A stretch of 64,000 nt of DNA from Sugiyamaella lignohabitans (Eukaryota > Ascomycota > Dipodascomycetes > Dipodascales > Trichomonascaceae), in NCBI RefSeq assembly GCF_001640025.1, contig NC_031674.1, positions 4,216,001 through 4,280,000 of the forward strand, read 5' to 3'. The stretch's first letter is position 1. Every line of letters begins with the position of its first letter. Below the pieces are notes generated by a model. The model saw nothing but the letters and a program-made list of their open reading frames with translations. It was not told the DNA's origin and searched no databases. Shown piece after piece: positions 1 to 11,022 of the stretch. The translations under genes were made by a program, and so were the position numbers.

Positions 1-553
1 ACCCAAACTTGGATTATCTCGATGATCAGATAATTGTGATCGACTTGTCTCGATTTGGAAATAACGAGTATACGAGGTGCATTTTTTCCTCCCGTCGGAA
101 GTAGCACTTGCAAAAGGTGTTTCCCGAACCACCGATCGACCATAAGGAACCTTACCATGTACAAGGACCAATGGCCCGAAAATTAGTCTAAGGTTGAATA
201 TTTGGACAAGGCTAGGCTTCCAAACTCAATCTAGGAAGGCTGTTTCAGAACAGAGAGTTCAAGGTTATACCATGTATTCTCTCAGGAACTGCGGCTTTGA
301 TGCTGCTGGCGTATGTATATATTGAGCGGCAGCAATGTTACTGCAGTCTATATCATAAGCTTATACATGCTCGTATTATGTCTAGTAGAGATGGAAAGCA
401 AAGAAACTAGTTAGAAAAAAGCAAAACAAGGGTACGCAATAATTTCTCCAGCAATCAGCTTGTACTATATAAATATGCCTCATATCTCTGTAAAAAAGTT
501 TCCTTGTACCTTTTTCTGTGTAAAGAATTTATCAGAAAGAACGATACTTCCCG
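1..553. other. Non-coding left edge, promoter side of the cupin gene
   Basis: No ORF with a believable ATG start or recognisable protein is seen on either strand. The right part should hold the promoter of the cupin gene. The far-left part may belong to the 3' flank of a gene outside the window, which cannot be judged here. Confidence 0.6.
466..474 (+). promoter_or_regulatory. TATA box of the cupin gene
   Basis: A TATATAAAT element lies 80 nt before the ATG at 554, the usual yeast spacing. This is motif and position only; no start-site data. Confidence 0.5.
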
Positions 554-1330
554 ATGAAATCCACTTTGACCTCCACATTAACAATTGCAGTAGCGGCAGT
601 AGCCAGTTTGGCCAATGGTGCTGCGGTCCAGAAGGCAAGTGCTGATAATAACAGCACTAATGCGGTCAATGCTACTGAACTCGTTGAGCAGGAAATAATT
701 GCCGTTGACCAAGTGAGCAGAATCGAGACAGTAGCTAATTCGGCTGGAAATAGTTCTTTCGTCTTTGATTTCCTCAATGCACCTGAAGCAGCCGTTGTCG
801 CAGGTGATGCTGGTAATATCACCACTGCAGTCGTTTCATCATTTCCTGCTCTTGAAGGAACTGGCGCTGCTATGTTTCTCTTCCAACTGGGACCATGTGG
901 AATGGTTCTTCCCCACAGTCATCCAAGAGCCTCTGAGTTTATTGTTGTCACTGAAGGCAAGATTTCTACTCAATTCCTCACCGAAACAGGATCCGATGTG
1001 TTCTCTAACACTCTCAAACAATACCAATCTACTATCTTTCCAGTTGGCTCTCTTCATGTAGAACTCAATCCCACTTGTGAACCCGCAAAGTTCATTGGTG
1101 CCTTCGACAACCCTGATCCAGGTACTTTCTTTGTTGCACCAGGTTTCTTCTCTCTTGAGGAGCAAGTTGTGTTGACTCAATTGGGTGGCGCTGTTTCTGG
1201 AGCCGACTTGTCATCGTTCAAGAAAGCCATTCCTCCAGCTGGAGTTGTTGCTATTGAGCAGTGTTTGAAGAACTGCAACATTACTGCAAATGCTAAGAGG
1301 GATATATTAGATATGCTACCAGCCAAATAG
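554..1330 (+). CDS. Secreted cupin-domain protein (spherulin/germin-like)
   Basis: This 258-residue protein starts at an ATG followed by a hydrophobic signal peptide (about residues 1-22, ending near an ANGA cleavage-like site), so it is probably secreted or wall-bound. The centre has a cupin barrel with the first metal-binding motif visible as GMVLPHSHPRASEF, supplying two histidines and a glutamate, followed by VTEGKIST. Several N-x-S/T sequons suggest N-glycosylation. The fold is that of germin, oxalate oxidase and slime-mould spherulin 1 relatives; substrate and enzyme activity cannot be read from the sequence. A lysine- and cysteine-containing tail follows the barrel. A TATA box sits 80 nt upstream. 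Confidence 0.85.
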   Translation: MKSTLTSTLTIAVAAVASLANGAAVQKASADNNSTNAVNATELVEQEIIAVDQVSRIETVANSAGNSSFVFDFLNAPEAAVVAGDAGNITTAVVSSFPALEGTGAAMFLFQLGPCGMVLPHSHPRASEFIVVTEGKISTQFLTETGSDVFSNTLKQYQSTIFPVGSLHVELNPTCEPAKFIGAFDNPDPGTFFVAPGFFSLEEQVVLTQLGGAVSGADLSSFKKAIPPAGVVAIEQCLKNCNITANAKRDILDMLPAK

Positions 1331-1821
1331 AGATTTAGAGATTAGGATTGAGATGTTTATGGCAAAATTTTAAATATAGAAACTACAACTAGTATACAAC
1401 GGACTAGATGGGCGTGGTATTGTTATCTTCGAAATGCAAGTGTATATCTAGAGCTCCCATAGTTTTTTATTTATCAATGTAGTCCCTGCAAGGAATCGGT
1501 TATTTCCGACTCAATCGTAATAATTATTTTGTTATGGTTGTCATAGATCGGACCTATGTCGGACATATTCTTGTTTTGTACTACCCCGTGCTCATGCACG
1601 TATGATGGCTGCTGATAACGCCATACTATGTCTGATAAGCATAGTACACGGCACCATGCACCTTAAAGGTGACCATAAATCTACGGCGTCAGGCAGATAA
1701 AGCGATACATTATAAATAGAGACCAAAATCTCAAGTGCTTTTAACTTACTTTCATATTTGTAGTATCATTCCTATTCTTTTTTGTGAACCTCTAACAAAT
1801 TCAATTGTCAATATTATAGCA
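1331..1821. other. Intergenic: cupin 3' flank and bleomycin hydrolase promoter
   Basis: No gene is seen. The right end carries the TATA box at 1711. An open frame continues upstream of the hydrolase ATG to a GTG at 1735, but no ATG lies in it, so it is leader rather than coding sequence. Confidence 0.65.
1711..1718 (+). promoter_or_regulatory. TATA box of bleomycin hydrolase gene
   Basis: TATAAATA lies 111 nt upstream of the ATG at 1822. Transcripts starting 40-110 nt downstream would mostly begin after the spurious GTG at 1735, which supports the ATG chosen. Confidence 0.5.
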
Positions 1822-3327
1822 ATGGGTTCCACCGCTTCAAAGGAAGTCGCTAGCACTTCTCGCAATACTACTGCTCCATCTGTATCGAATGAAAAACGCC
1901 CTGTATCTGTATCTGTCAACGATATCTCAGATAGATTGGCTAACTATCTCACTTTGGATGATATGAGTATTTCGGCTGTTAACCAGAACCCAATTGAATT
2001 CAAGACTCTTGAAGATTGGAGTCAAAAGCTTTTGGAGGATCCTAAGAACCGCTTGGCTCTTTCGGCCATTTCCAATGGTGATGTTTCTTCGATTGTGAGG
2101 CAAAGAGATGCTTCTGTCATTGACAAGGTTCATGTCTTTAGTGACAAGGTCGAGTTGGAAGGTAGTCCAATTACCAACCAGCGTTCAAGCGGTCGCTGCT
2201 GGCTTTTTGCTAGTACAAACGTTTTTCGTGTTCAGGTACAGAAGAAGTACAATTTGGATGATTTCCAATTGTCCCAGGCTTATTTGTTCTTCTATGATAA
2301 GTTGGAAAAATCCAACTATTTCCTCCAGAACATCATTGAGACTGTTGATGAACCTTTAGATTCTCGTTTGGTTCAGACTTTACTAGGTGACCCAGTTTCA
2401 GATGGTGGCCAATGGGATATGGTGGTAAACTTGGTAGAGAAGTATGGTCTTGTACCTCAAACTTTGTACCCTGATGCTTTCAATGCTTCCAATTCCTCCA
2501 AACTCAACTATATTGTGGTTGAGAAGCTTCGTGAATTTGCGCTTGTTCTCCGTAAAGTTTCTCAGGATAAATCTACCAGCAAAGCCACCCTCCTGGCACT
2601 GAAGGAGAAATTTGTCCGTACTATCCATGGCATATTGGTTATTGCTCTTGGAAAGCCGCCCAGCCCCAATGATGTCCTTAATTGGGAGTTTGTAGACAAG
2701 GCTGGTAAGTTCAAAGCCATTTCTACCTCTCCACTTGACTTTTATAAGACAATTGTTGGTTTCAAGGCGACAGATTACTTTTCTTTGATTCATGACCCAC
2801 GTAATTCGTACAAGGAGCCATTTACTGTCGAGCGATTGGGAAACATTGTCGATGGAAAGAAGATTGAATATGTTAATGCAGAGATTGATATCTTAAAGAA
2901 GGCTGCTATCAAGTCCATTCAGAATAATGAGCCTGTGTTCTTCGGCAGTGATGTTGGTAAATTCAGTGAGCGTACAGAGGGTATCATGGATACAAATGCA
3001 TGGGATTACTCGCTTGCATTCAATACCGATTTGGGCTTGACCAAGAAGGAGCGTCTTGAAACCAAGTCATCAGCCATGACTCATGCGATGGTACTTACTG
3101 CTGTCAATATTGTGGACGGAAAACCTACTCGCTGGAGAGTTGAGAACTCTTGGGGCGAAGATGTGGGCAAAAAGGGTTATTTCATTATGAGTGACGATTG
3201 GTTCAACGAGTACGTCTACCAAGTTGTCACGACTGCCAAATATGTCGATAAGCAATACGTTGACATCTGGAAGAGCAAGAAGTATAACGTGTTGCCTAGA
3301 TGGGATCCTTTGGGTGCACTTGCATGA
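1822..3327 (+). CDS. BLH1: Bleomycin hydrolase, C1B cysteine aminopeptidase
   Basis: A 501-residue papain-fold cysteine peptidase of the bleomycin hydrolase family (yeast Lap3/Blh1), which forms a hexameric barrel, trims peptides and hydrolyses homocysteine thiolactone. The triad is visible: Cys near 126 in SSGRCWLFAS, His near 421 in MTHAMVLTAV and Asn near 442 in VENSWGED. The family C-terminal arm is present (LPRWDPLGALA), as is the SQAYLFFYDKLEK block. The open frame extends 29 codons upstream, but that extension begins with GTG; the first ATG is at 1822. The resulting N-terminus, MGSTASK, fits the myristoylation pattern (Gly2, Ser6, Lys7). No mitochondrial leader is seen, unlike the longer Saccharomyces form. 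Confidence 0.95.
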   Translation: MGSTASKEVASTSRNTTAPSVSNEKRPVSVSVNDISDRLANYLTLDDMSISAVNQNPIEFKTLEDWSQKLLEDPKNRLALSAISNGDVSSIVRQRDASVIDKVHVFSDKVELEGSPITNQRSSGRCWLFASTNVFRVQVQKKYNLDDFQLSQAYLFFYDKLEKSNYFLQNIIETVDEPLDSRLVQTLLGDPVSDGGQWDMVVNLVEKYGLVPQTLYPDAFNASNSSKLNYIVVEKLREFALVLRKVSQDKSTSKATLLALKEKFVRTIHGILVIALGKPPSPNDVLNWEFVDKAGKFKAISTSPLDFYKTIVGFKATDYFSLIHDPRNSYKEPFTVERLGNIVDGKKIEYVNAEIDILKKAAIKSIQNNEPVFFGSDVGKFSERTEGIMDTNAWDYSLAFNTDLGLTKKERLETKSSAMTHAMVLTAVNIVDGKPTRWRVENSWGEDVGKKGYFIMSDDWFNEYVYQVVTTAKYVDKQYVDIWKSKKYNVLPRWDPLGALA

Positions 3328-3731
3328 GTACTTGGCGGTTAATTTTCAAGCTATTATGTTATAAATGATTTTGGAATTTTTTTGTAGTTGTCATGTGTAC
3401 ATGAATATAAGTATTATTATAAGTATATCTAACTGAGTAACCTGGGGAAAAAGAAAGGGAACCTTGGCGGTTATAGATATAACTCTGTTTATGGCTGTGC
3501 TTCGAAAACTTTAGGTGGGACAAACACCGCTGGTTCAGTCCCGTTATGCAGGGCCTCAAGCGCGCTGATGATGCTTTATCGCGGCATCACCTGCATCTGG
3601 AACGTGCCTTGAAGATAAGGTGATCGATCTTCTGGCCCAACAAACCCTCAATTCAACTAAATTCTGGGGCCTCATCTACAAGTCTATAGCTAAAGGAAAT
3701 AAATTACAGTGCTAAAGAAAATTGAAACAGA
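3328..3731. other. Intergenic: hydrolase 3' flank, aldo-keto reductase promoter
   Basis: No credible coding sequence or clear TATA element was recognised. GATA-type tetrads occur, for example near 3616, but they are too short to call. Confidence 0.55.
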
Positions 3732-4595
3732 ATGGCTCCTAAAGTATCTATGACTGTTCAGATGAACACGGACAGACCAATTCCTACCATCGGTCTCGGA
3801 GTGTATCTGTTGCCTTTGGACAAGACAGCTGAAATTGTCGAAACTGCTCTTAACATTGGCTATCGTCATTTTGATTCAGCCCGGCTATATGGAAATGAAG
3901 AAGAAACTGCTGAGGGGATTGCGAACTTTTTAGAGAAAAATCCCAATGTTTTTAGATCTGACATCTTTTACACGACTAAAATCTGGCCCAGCGATTTTGG
4001 CTACGACAAAACGATGGCGGCTGTGAAAGACTCATATGACCTTGTCAAGAAATCAATTGGATATATTGATCTTATTCTTTTACACACACCAGAATCTACC
4101 ACTCAGAAAAGATTGGAGAGCTATAGGGCCCTGCAAGATGCGGTTGAGCAAGGAATTGTGAAGAATATCGGGGTATCCAACTATGGCGTAGCTCACTTGA
4201 AAGAACTGCTTGCATATCCGGAGCTGAAATATAAACCAGTTGTGAACCAAATTGAAATCAATCCATGGCTCCAACATGTAGATATTACTCAATTTTGCAA
4301 AAACAATGATATCTTGATACAGGCGTACTCCCCTTTGATGTTTGGGGGCAGATTGAGGGATCCTCAGATTGTAAAGCTAGCTGACAAGTATAAGAAAACT
4401 CCGGCTCAGATCTTGATAAGATGGAATCTTCAGAAGGGATTTATTCCTTTGCCTAAGTCTGTTCATGCGCATAGAATCCTTGAAAATTTCACTGTGTTTG
4501 ATTTCGAAATTTCTGATCAAGACGTTGAAGATCTTGGCGATAAAACTTCACATTACTACGGTAGTCCGGGTTCAGATCCTACAAAAGCACCATAG
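3732..4595 (+). CDS. Aldo-keto reductase (YJR096W-like)
   Basis: A 287-residue NADPH-dependent aldo-keto reductase. The catalytic tetrad is complete: Asp48 and Tyr53 (YRHFDSARLYGNE), Lys83 (YTTKIW) and His118 (LILLHTP). Family landmarks follow: NIGVSNYG, NQIEINPWLQ, AYSPL and the cofactor segment IPLPKSVHAHRI. Wording is closest to the short yeast type represented by YJR096W, which reduces aldehydes and pentoses; the true substrate is unknown. The final residues (DPTKAP) resemble the end of that protein too. Length is normal for this small subgroup. It is convergent with 5-oxoprolinase, whose stop lies 86 nt away. Confidence 0.92.
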   Translation: MAPKVSMTVQMNTDRPIPTIGLGVYLLPLDKTAEIVETALNIGYRHFDSARLYGNEEETAEGIANFLEKNPNVFRSDIFYTTKIWPSDFGYDKTMAAVKDSYDLVKKSIGYIDLILLHTPESTTQKRLESYRALQDAVEQGIVKNIGVSNYGVAHLKELLAYPELKYKPVVNQIEINPWLQHVDITQFCKNNDILIQAYSPLMFGGRLRDPQIVKLADKYKKTPAQILIRWNLQKGFIPLPKSVHAHRILENFTVFDFEISDQDVEDLGDKTSHYYGSPGSDPTKAP

Positions 4596-4681
4596 TCTAT
4601 TCATAGTATAAGAATATATATGTGAATTATTTATGCTATCAAATGTCCAATAAATTGGCCATGCAAAAGTTATATTCAACA

Positions 4682-7600
4682 TCAACTACTGGCTGCCATC
4701 GCCCGCCTTTCATATACACTTCCTGAGGCTCTAGCAGTAAAACTATTAGCACTGTTGTTGCTACTAATCTTATGTTTCAGCTCCTCCGACTCTTCCGGAG
4801 TGCCGTAACCACCCCCGCCAGGTGTCATGATGACAACTCTGTCGCCCGCATTGACCATAGTTGTATTCTTGCCTCCCAAGGATATAATTGAGACCCCACC
4901 CTTTCCATCACCCTTGTACCAGAGATTTACACCTTTTGCACCTGGTTCGCCGCCTTCCATGCCATAGGGAGGAATCGCCCTTCTTTCGGAAAGAATCGAA
5001 ACCTGCATTGGTACTCTAAATTCGATATCACGAATAACACCGTCACCTCCATGGTTCTGTCCTCGACCACCGGAACCAACCCGAACGGCAAACTCATGTA
5101 ATATACATGGATAACGCTTCTCAAGAATTTCTGGGTCGGTGGATCGAGTATTCGTCATATGGACCTGTACACCACTTTGTCCTTGCCAATTCGGTCCCGC
5201 TCCAGCGCCACCAGCAATAGTTTCGTAGTAGCCAAAACCAGGTCTCTTGGTACCATCTTCAAGCGTTTCTCCCCCATATCCAAATGTAAAATTGTTGCAT
5301 GTGCCCTGAGAAGCACCCATAGCCCTGAATGCTCTAAGAACAACATCAGTGATACGCTGTGAGGTCTCGACATTCCCACCAACAGTCGCTGCTTCAGGAG
5401 CAGGTGATAACAGAGTTGATGGGGGAATATTGATTTTCAACGGATTAAGACAACCCTGATTCAGTGGGATATCGTCGGATATCATGGAACGCAACGCATA
5501 TAAAATAGCTGAATGTGTAATAGACCTAGGAGCATTTAAGTTCCCGTATATTTGAGGGCCCGTTCCAGAAAAATCGAATGCAGCATCTCCATTTTCAGAA
5601 TTAATATCAATTGCAAGACTAATCCTTGTACCATCATCAATAAAATCCTCAGCTTCGAGATGGTTGCCAAATTTCTTGGCAACCGATTTAAACAACTCAC
5701 GTACACTGTGTTCTGCATTATCCTGAATGCCACCCATATAGAGTTGTACTACTTCCAATGAGAAATCTTTTATGAGCTGCTGGAGTAAATTTATCCCCTT
5801 ATTATTAGCTGCGATTTGTGCCTTTAGATCAGAAAGAGAATCGGACAAACTCCTTGACCCACTACATCCTGGATACTTTGCCGGTTCATCATACAATAAA
5901 TTAATAATTCCAGACTCGTCAAATTTGTAATTTTTGACTACTTTAAAACCCTTGATCATCGCCCCTTCTTCCCACAAATGCTTTGAGAATGGCGGCATAG
6001 ATCCAGCTGTAATACCACCGATATCTGAGTGATGGCCCCTCGAAGCCGCCCAGAATATTATTCTATCTTCCTTGAACACAGGAGTGATGACAGTGATATC
6101 AGGTAAATGCGAACCACCATAAGCAGGGTGGTTAGCGACGAGAACATCACCTTCTTCTAACTTACCATGCCAAAGGTCCCGCTGAAAAGAGACCGCTGAT
6201 GACATGGAACCTAGATGAACCGGGATATGTGGTGCATTGGCCACCAAACCACCGTCTGCGGCAAAAATGGCACAAGAGAAATCCAGTCTCTCCTTTATGT
6301 TTGTGGAAATTGCTGTTTTCTGCAACGTCTGTCCCATCTGTTCAGCGATACTCATAAACCTATGACCGAACACAGACAACTGAATAGGATCAATTTCACT
6401 ATTGTCTAGGTGATTTTCACTTTTACTATTATCAATATCAATAATGATATGACAAGGCAGAGCAGTAGCAACAGCATTGGGGGCAACCACAATAGTCTGA
6501 GTCTTATCAATAATCATAGCTGGGCCTGTTACCTGAGCACCATGAGTCAGGTTATCAATACGGTAAACTTTAGCTTCACACCAACCAGTGTGTTCAAAAT
6601 AAACCTTCGATTTTGTTTCAATCAAATCGTCTTTAGCTGGCTCTGGAGGATATTTTTCAATACTGACAGAAGGTAACAAATTATCAACTGGAGGATTACT
6701 ATTCGCAACTGCCCGTACACGGATGTCACCGACTAGTACTTCGCGTTCTAAAGAAAATCCGAACTCTTGCCTATGTTGAGAGATGAAATCCTCAATATAG
6801 GTGGATGCATCTCTCCCTTTAACCATAATGAATGTTTCAGTACCGCGATATTTGAGATTTAAATATCTTTCGACATATACATCTTTGGTCGAAAAACCTT
6901 GGTTAACCAATGCTTTGATAGCTTCATCACTGATTTCGTCTAATCTTTTATTTAAACCCACGAGGCTCTCATTCGTCAATTCTGTAGACTCTGGTCGTTG
7001 TACTTCGTGAACTACATCTGCCAAGGACATACCGTATGCCGACAACAGTGAAGAATAGCGGTGGATTACTACCTTGGAAATCCCCAGGATGGAAGCAATC
7101 GCATGTGCATGTTGTCCTCCTGCTCCACCAAAACTTGCCAAATGGTGCCTGCTAGTTATGTATCCCTTACCTTCTGTCAAAGTACGGATTGGTCTACACA
7201 TTGCCTCATTGGCCACTTGTAAAAAGCCCATGGCGACATCTTCTAGTCCGAGAGGGCGGGTGTGACCCTCTTTTGCCCGGTCGTCATTAATCTCTTTGGT
7301 AAGTTTTTCAAATTTGGACCTAACAATATCCGAATCAAGGGGCTCATTTTCATTGGGACCGAAAATCTTCGGAAAGTAGTCTGGTAAGATGCGGCCCAGG
7401 AAAAGATTGGCATCGGTAACAGTCAAAGGGCCTCCTTTTCGGTAGCAAGCAGGGCCAGGATGGGCACTAGCACTTTCTGGACCAACAACGAACAATCCCT
7501 TTTTCCAAAACAGAATCGATCCACCTCCCGCAGCCACAGTATTAATATCAAGTTGCGGTGATTGGATAGTTATTTGAGCTGTTGTAGTCTCAAAAATATG

Positions 7601-8700
7601 CTCTAGGGATCCATCGTATCTGCTAACGTCCGTGGAAGTACCTCCCATATCGAAACCAAGAACAGGTGTGTTTTCATATGACGTTTTGGCATAGCCGACT
7701 ACACCGCCTGCAGGGCCGGATAATATCGCACGTAGGCCTGAAAACTGTGACCAAGATGTCAGACCTCCGTCAGACTGCATGAACAGCAGCTTATGTCCGA
7801 CGGTTTCGAGTCCACCTTTAAACCCCTTGCCGATATTCTCAATATATCTAGTTGTAATGGGAGAAAGATAAGCATCGGCAGTGGTTGAATTAGATCTTGA
7901 TACGATTTTGATCATAGGCTGAATTGTAGACGAAACAGAAATATCTACGAATCCTAACTTACGAGCCTCTGTAGCAATCAATTGCTCATGATCTGGATAA
8001 ATATATGAGTGCAAAAGGGCAATGGCCAAACTCCTTATTCCTGAATCATGTATACGCTTGAGCATAGCTCTAACAGCTTCAACATTGGGACGTTTAAGAA
8101 TTCGTAATACTTCTCCACTAGTTCCAATGACCAGATCATCGTTTTCTCTCACTTCATCCTCGAGCAATTCATTTTCTTTTAACGGGTTTTCTGAATACCC
8201 TTCAACAGTTATCCTTTCATCCACTTCATATACCGATTCATAGAGGTTTCCCAGCTTTGCGACTGTCAAATCAAAAATATCTGGTCTTGCTTGCTGGCCA
8301 ATTGACAATATATCTTTGAATCCCTTCGTAACAATAAACGCTACAGGCTCACCTTTCCTTTCTAGTAGAGCATTTGTGGCTACTGTCGTCCCCATACGAA
8401 TACTTTCCACTAGCGACAAATCCAATGGTTCTCCCTTTGGAATGGAAGTGCCCATATACTGCTCTAGCACCCTGCGAATGCCTTCAGTAGGTGCATCAGC
8501 GTAATTGGCCGGATCCACAGAAAGGAGCTTTAATACTATAGCTTCTCCATCACTTGTCTGAGCAACCACATCTGTGAAGGTCCCACCCCTGTCTATTGGC
8601 GTTAGCTTTAAAAAGTAGAACCCAACTGGAGCTGCAGTAGCCCTCCTTATGTGACACAGTACCTACCTATGGCAATTCTGATGCCTTTCTGTAGTGTCAT
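4682..8700 (-). CDS. OXP1: 5-oxoprolinase (ATP-hydrolysing), two exons
   Basis: Converts 5-oxo-L-proline to L-glutamate with ATP in the glutathione (gamma-glutamyl) cycle, in the cytosol. The protein has 1314 residues, close to the usual 1280-1290. The N-terminal HydA half is an ASKHA-type ATPase (phosphate loop DRGGTFTD near 12-19; DMGGTSTDVSRYD; SGPAGGVVGYAKT). The C-terminal HydB half carries NERLDFSCAIF-like and HHSDIGG motifs and the glycine-rich TPGGGGYG near the end. The long exon lacks an ATG. A first exon at 8700-8667 (MTLQKGIRIAI plus one base) joins at 8592 through a 74-nt intron (8666-8593, donor GTAGGT, branch GCTAAC, acceptor AATAG). The join gives AIDRGGTFTD exactly as the family requires. 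Confidence 0.95.
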
Positions 8701-9162
8701 GATAAAACTAGTTAACAAACAGCCGATAGAAATGATATTTTAGACCAGTTACAATTTCGTTCTATTAACCGATGTACTGGTTTTATATCAATTTATAAGT
8801 GGACCTGAGAACTCTAGATCCAAATAACCGCTAGCTGTGATCAACATCCTGCAGCAAGGGCATGACGTTTCCGGAAACCGTGTTCCGCTACTGATACGGC
8901 ATAGGATTCCCGGCAGCGAAAAGAACCAAAGTTTAGTCCTTACATTACAGGCTTAAATTACCCACAGCATTAATTAAAATGACATCTTACATTGCTTTAT
9001 AAAAGATATTCACGGAGCAGAGAAACTGTAGATTAACTACTCTCACCAGTGACAGTTATCTATGCGAAGATCGACAGGGACACTATCTAATACTATCTAA
9101 GACATGATTCCTTTTTGAACAGTCTGCTCAATTCAATTCAATAATAAATAGCCCCATTTCGT
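8701..9162. other. Intergenic: 5-oxoprolinase promoter and protease 3' flank
   Basis: Both neighbours are on the minus strand. A minus-strand TATAAATT at about 8797-8790 lies some 90 nt before the 5-oxoprolinase ATG and is a plausible TATA box. Nothing else was recognised. Confidence 0.5.
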
Positions 9163-10851
9163 CTATAATTTCGATTTACGCTTATAAATCGACCGATGCG
9201 TAGGCTGAAGTTTCCAAAGCTGTTGCACTCTAGAAGATGCTTGCACTGTTTTGGATGCTTTCAGCAATGACCAGCCATAGTTGATAATATTGCTCGGAAT
9301 GACAAATGCCATATCAGAGATAATTTCTCCCGACCGGTGTGATCGGCCATTGCTGGCCATTATGCCTATTAGATGGCCCGATTTAGAGTCAATAACAGCG
9401 CCACCAGATGAGCCATTCCAGCATCCAGCAGATGACACAATCATCGCAGGGACGCTTTTGCTTACGTTAGATGGATACTCATTATTCAATGGCATATGCA
9501 AAACTCGACAAATAATGCCTCGAGATCTGATGGGCTGAAATGTACCACCCATACTGTGCGGGTAGTATATACCGTATCCTATTGATTCGACAATATCACC
9601 TCCTCGTGGTGTGTCTGTGCTAATAACCAGTGGTCGGTGGGCAGTAGGTTTCTCCATTCTGAGAAAAACCATATCAACACCATCAATCGGCGCGCCAACC
9701 ACCTTTACGTCTACTGACTCCGAATTAGAAAACCAAGCAGTGATGGTTTTAGGATTGACTCCGAGGACATGGAGATTAGTCACAATTGTGACTGGATCTA
9801 TTAGTACTCCGGAACCCCACATTCGAAGCTTTCCCAGAGTAACAACAATCGCCGCGACACCGCTGAATAGAGTTTCACCCTTTGAACAGGATCCAGGTGC
9901 CGCAGCCGATATATCTGAAGAGATGGTGGGGGAAGTCTTCAAGGACAATATTGGAGCATGCAGTTCGTTGAGATTCTGTTCGTTCAAATCCGCAAAATTA
10001 GGCGAGACAAACTCCTGAATGCCTTTGACCAAGTCACCAAGAGCACTAGCTATCAGATCCCATGGGACAATCATGGTCATTTTACCTTCGCCACTATTCT
10101 TCTTCAACGATCCCAGTACCATTCCAAGAATTTTTTTGCCCGAGTCTAAGCTATTATTTCTATCCAAAAACACCACACCTCCTTCCATGCCTTCTAAAAA
10201 GTTGACATCTGAAAGAGCCACTACTGGATGTGGTATTCCACCAACTCCCTTTGCAGTGGCTACGTATCCTATAAGGCCCTTGGATAGGTATGAAACGAAT
10301 AATGCAGGGTTTACGAGTGCAAACGGTGCACTCTCGATTTGTATTGGGGGATGACCGTCAATGCCGGTTGGAATTATGTGCATGAGAATGTTGGACTTGA
10401 CCAGCGCCGTCATAAAATCTGGTCCTACGAATTCCAATAAGTGAGCCTGAGCAGATGTCCAGCTGCTTTGATCGGCTCCATCAGCCCCTGGATCCACTTT
10501 ATAATGCAACACCAATGACTGCAAAAATCTGGACACCTCGCCAATAGTCCTGCTGGCGATATATCTTACAGCATGCCACTCCACAGCCGTTTCTCGTATC
10601 GTGCTGGAAACCGTTCCTGATAATCTACAATCTGCTGTATCCAGATCTTTAAACAAAGGGGATCTTTTACAAAGTTAGTTCAAGCTCAGGGCTAATCCGT
10701 TAACTTCCCTTTATACCTACACTGTTATCAAATAGCCTTTACTAGATTGATTGTTCACAAGGAACACGGCCGATGTGCATTCACTCGGTCTGCTGTTGTA
10801 AAAATCCACTCGTATCGATGCGGAGCAATAAGACCAAGACCTGTCGGACAT
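9163..10851 (-). CDS. Peroxisomal trypsin-like protease (TYSND1/DEG15-like) with PTS1, two exons
   Basis: A trypsin-fold serine protease of 543 residues. The C-terminal half has a full triad: His342 (IVTNLHVLG), Asp374 (GVDMVFLRM) and Ser463 (WNGSSGGAVID). The protein ends in Ser-Lys-Leu, a canonical type-1 peroxisomal signal. This matches the TYSND1/DEG15 group, which removes PTS2 presequences and processes matrix enzymes in animals and plants. The N-terminal half looks like a second, dead protease domain (EGMEGGVVFLD where GxSGG would be). The long exon begins without an ATG. Exon 1 (10851-10721, from MSDRSW) joins exon 2 (10663-9163) via a 57-nt intron with donor GTAGGT and branch ACTAAC, giving YLITVSPLFKDL. 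Substrate role is inference from the family. Confidence 0.85.
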
Positions 10852-11022
10852 ATTCGTTGTTCATTGATGTTATTGCGGTGCCCTAAGTGAAAGGAATGAT
10901 GAAATGAACGCAGGCATACGCCGAGGAAGTGCTTATCGATGCGGGGCTGCCGAGCCCTAACCTTGTGGACCCTGCAGTAAAATGTATTCTGATCACAGCA
11001 TGGATGCAAAAAATAAATTAGT

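Noticed and set aside
1735..1821. 29-codon N-terminal extension of bleomycin hydrolase
   Set aside because: It begins with GTG and contains no ATG; the first ATG at 1822 gives a sound N-terminus.
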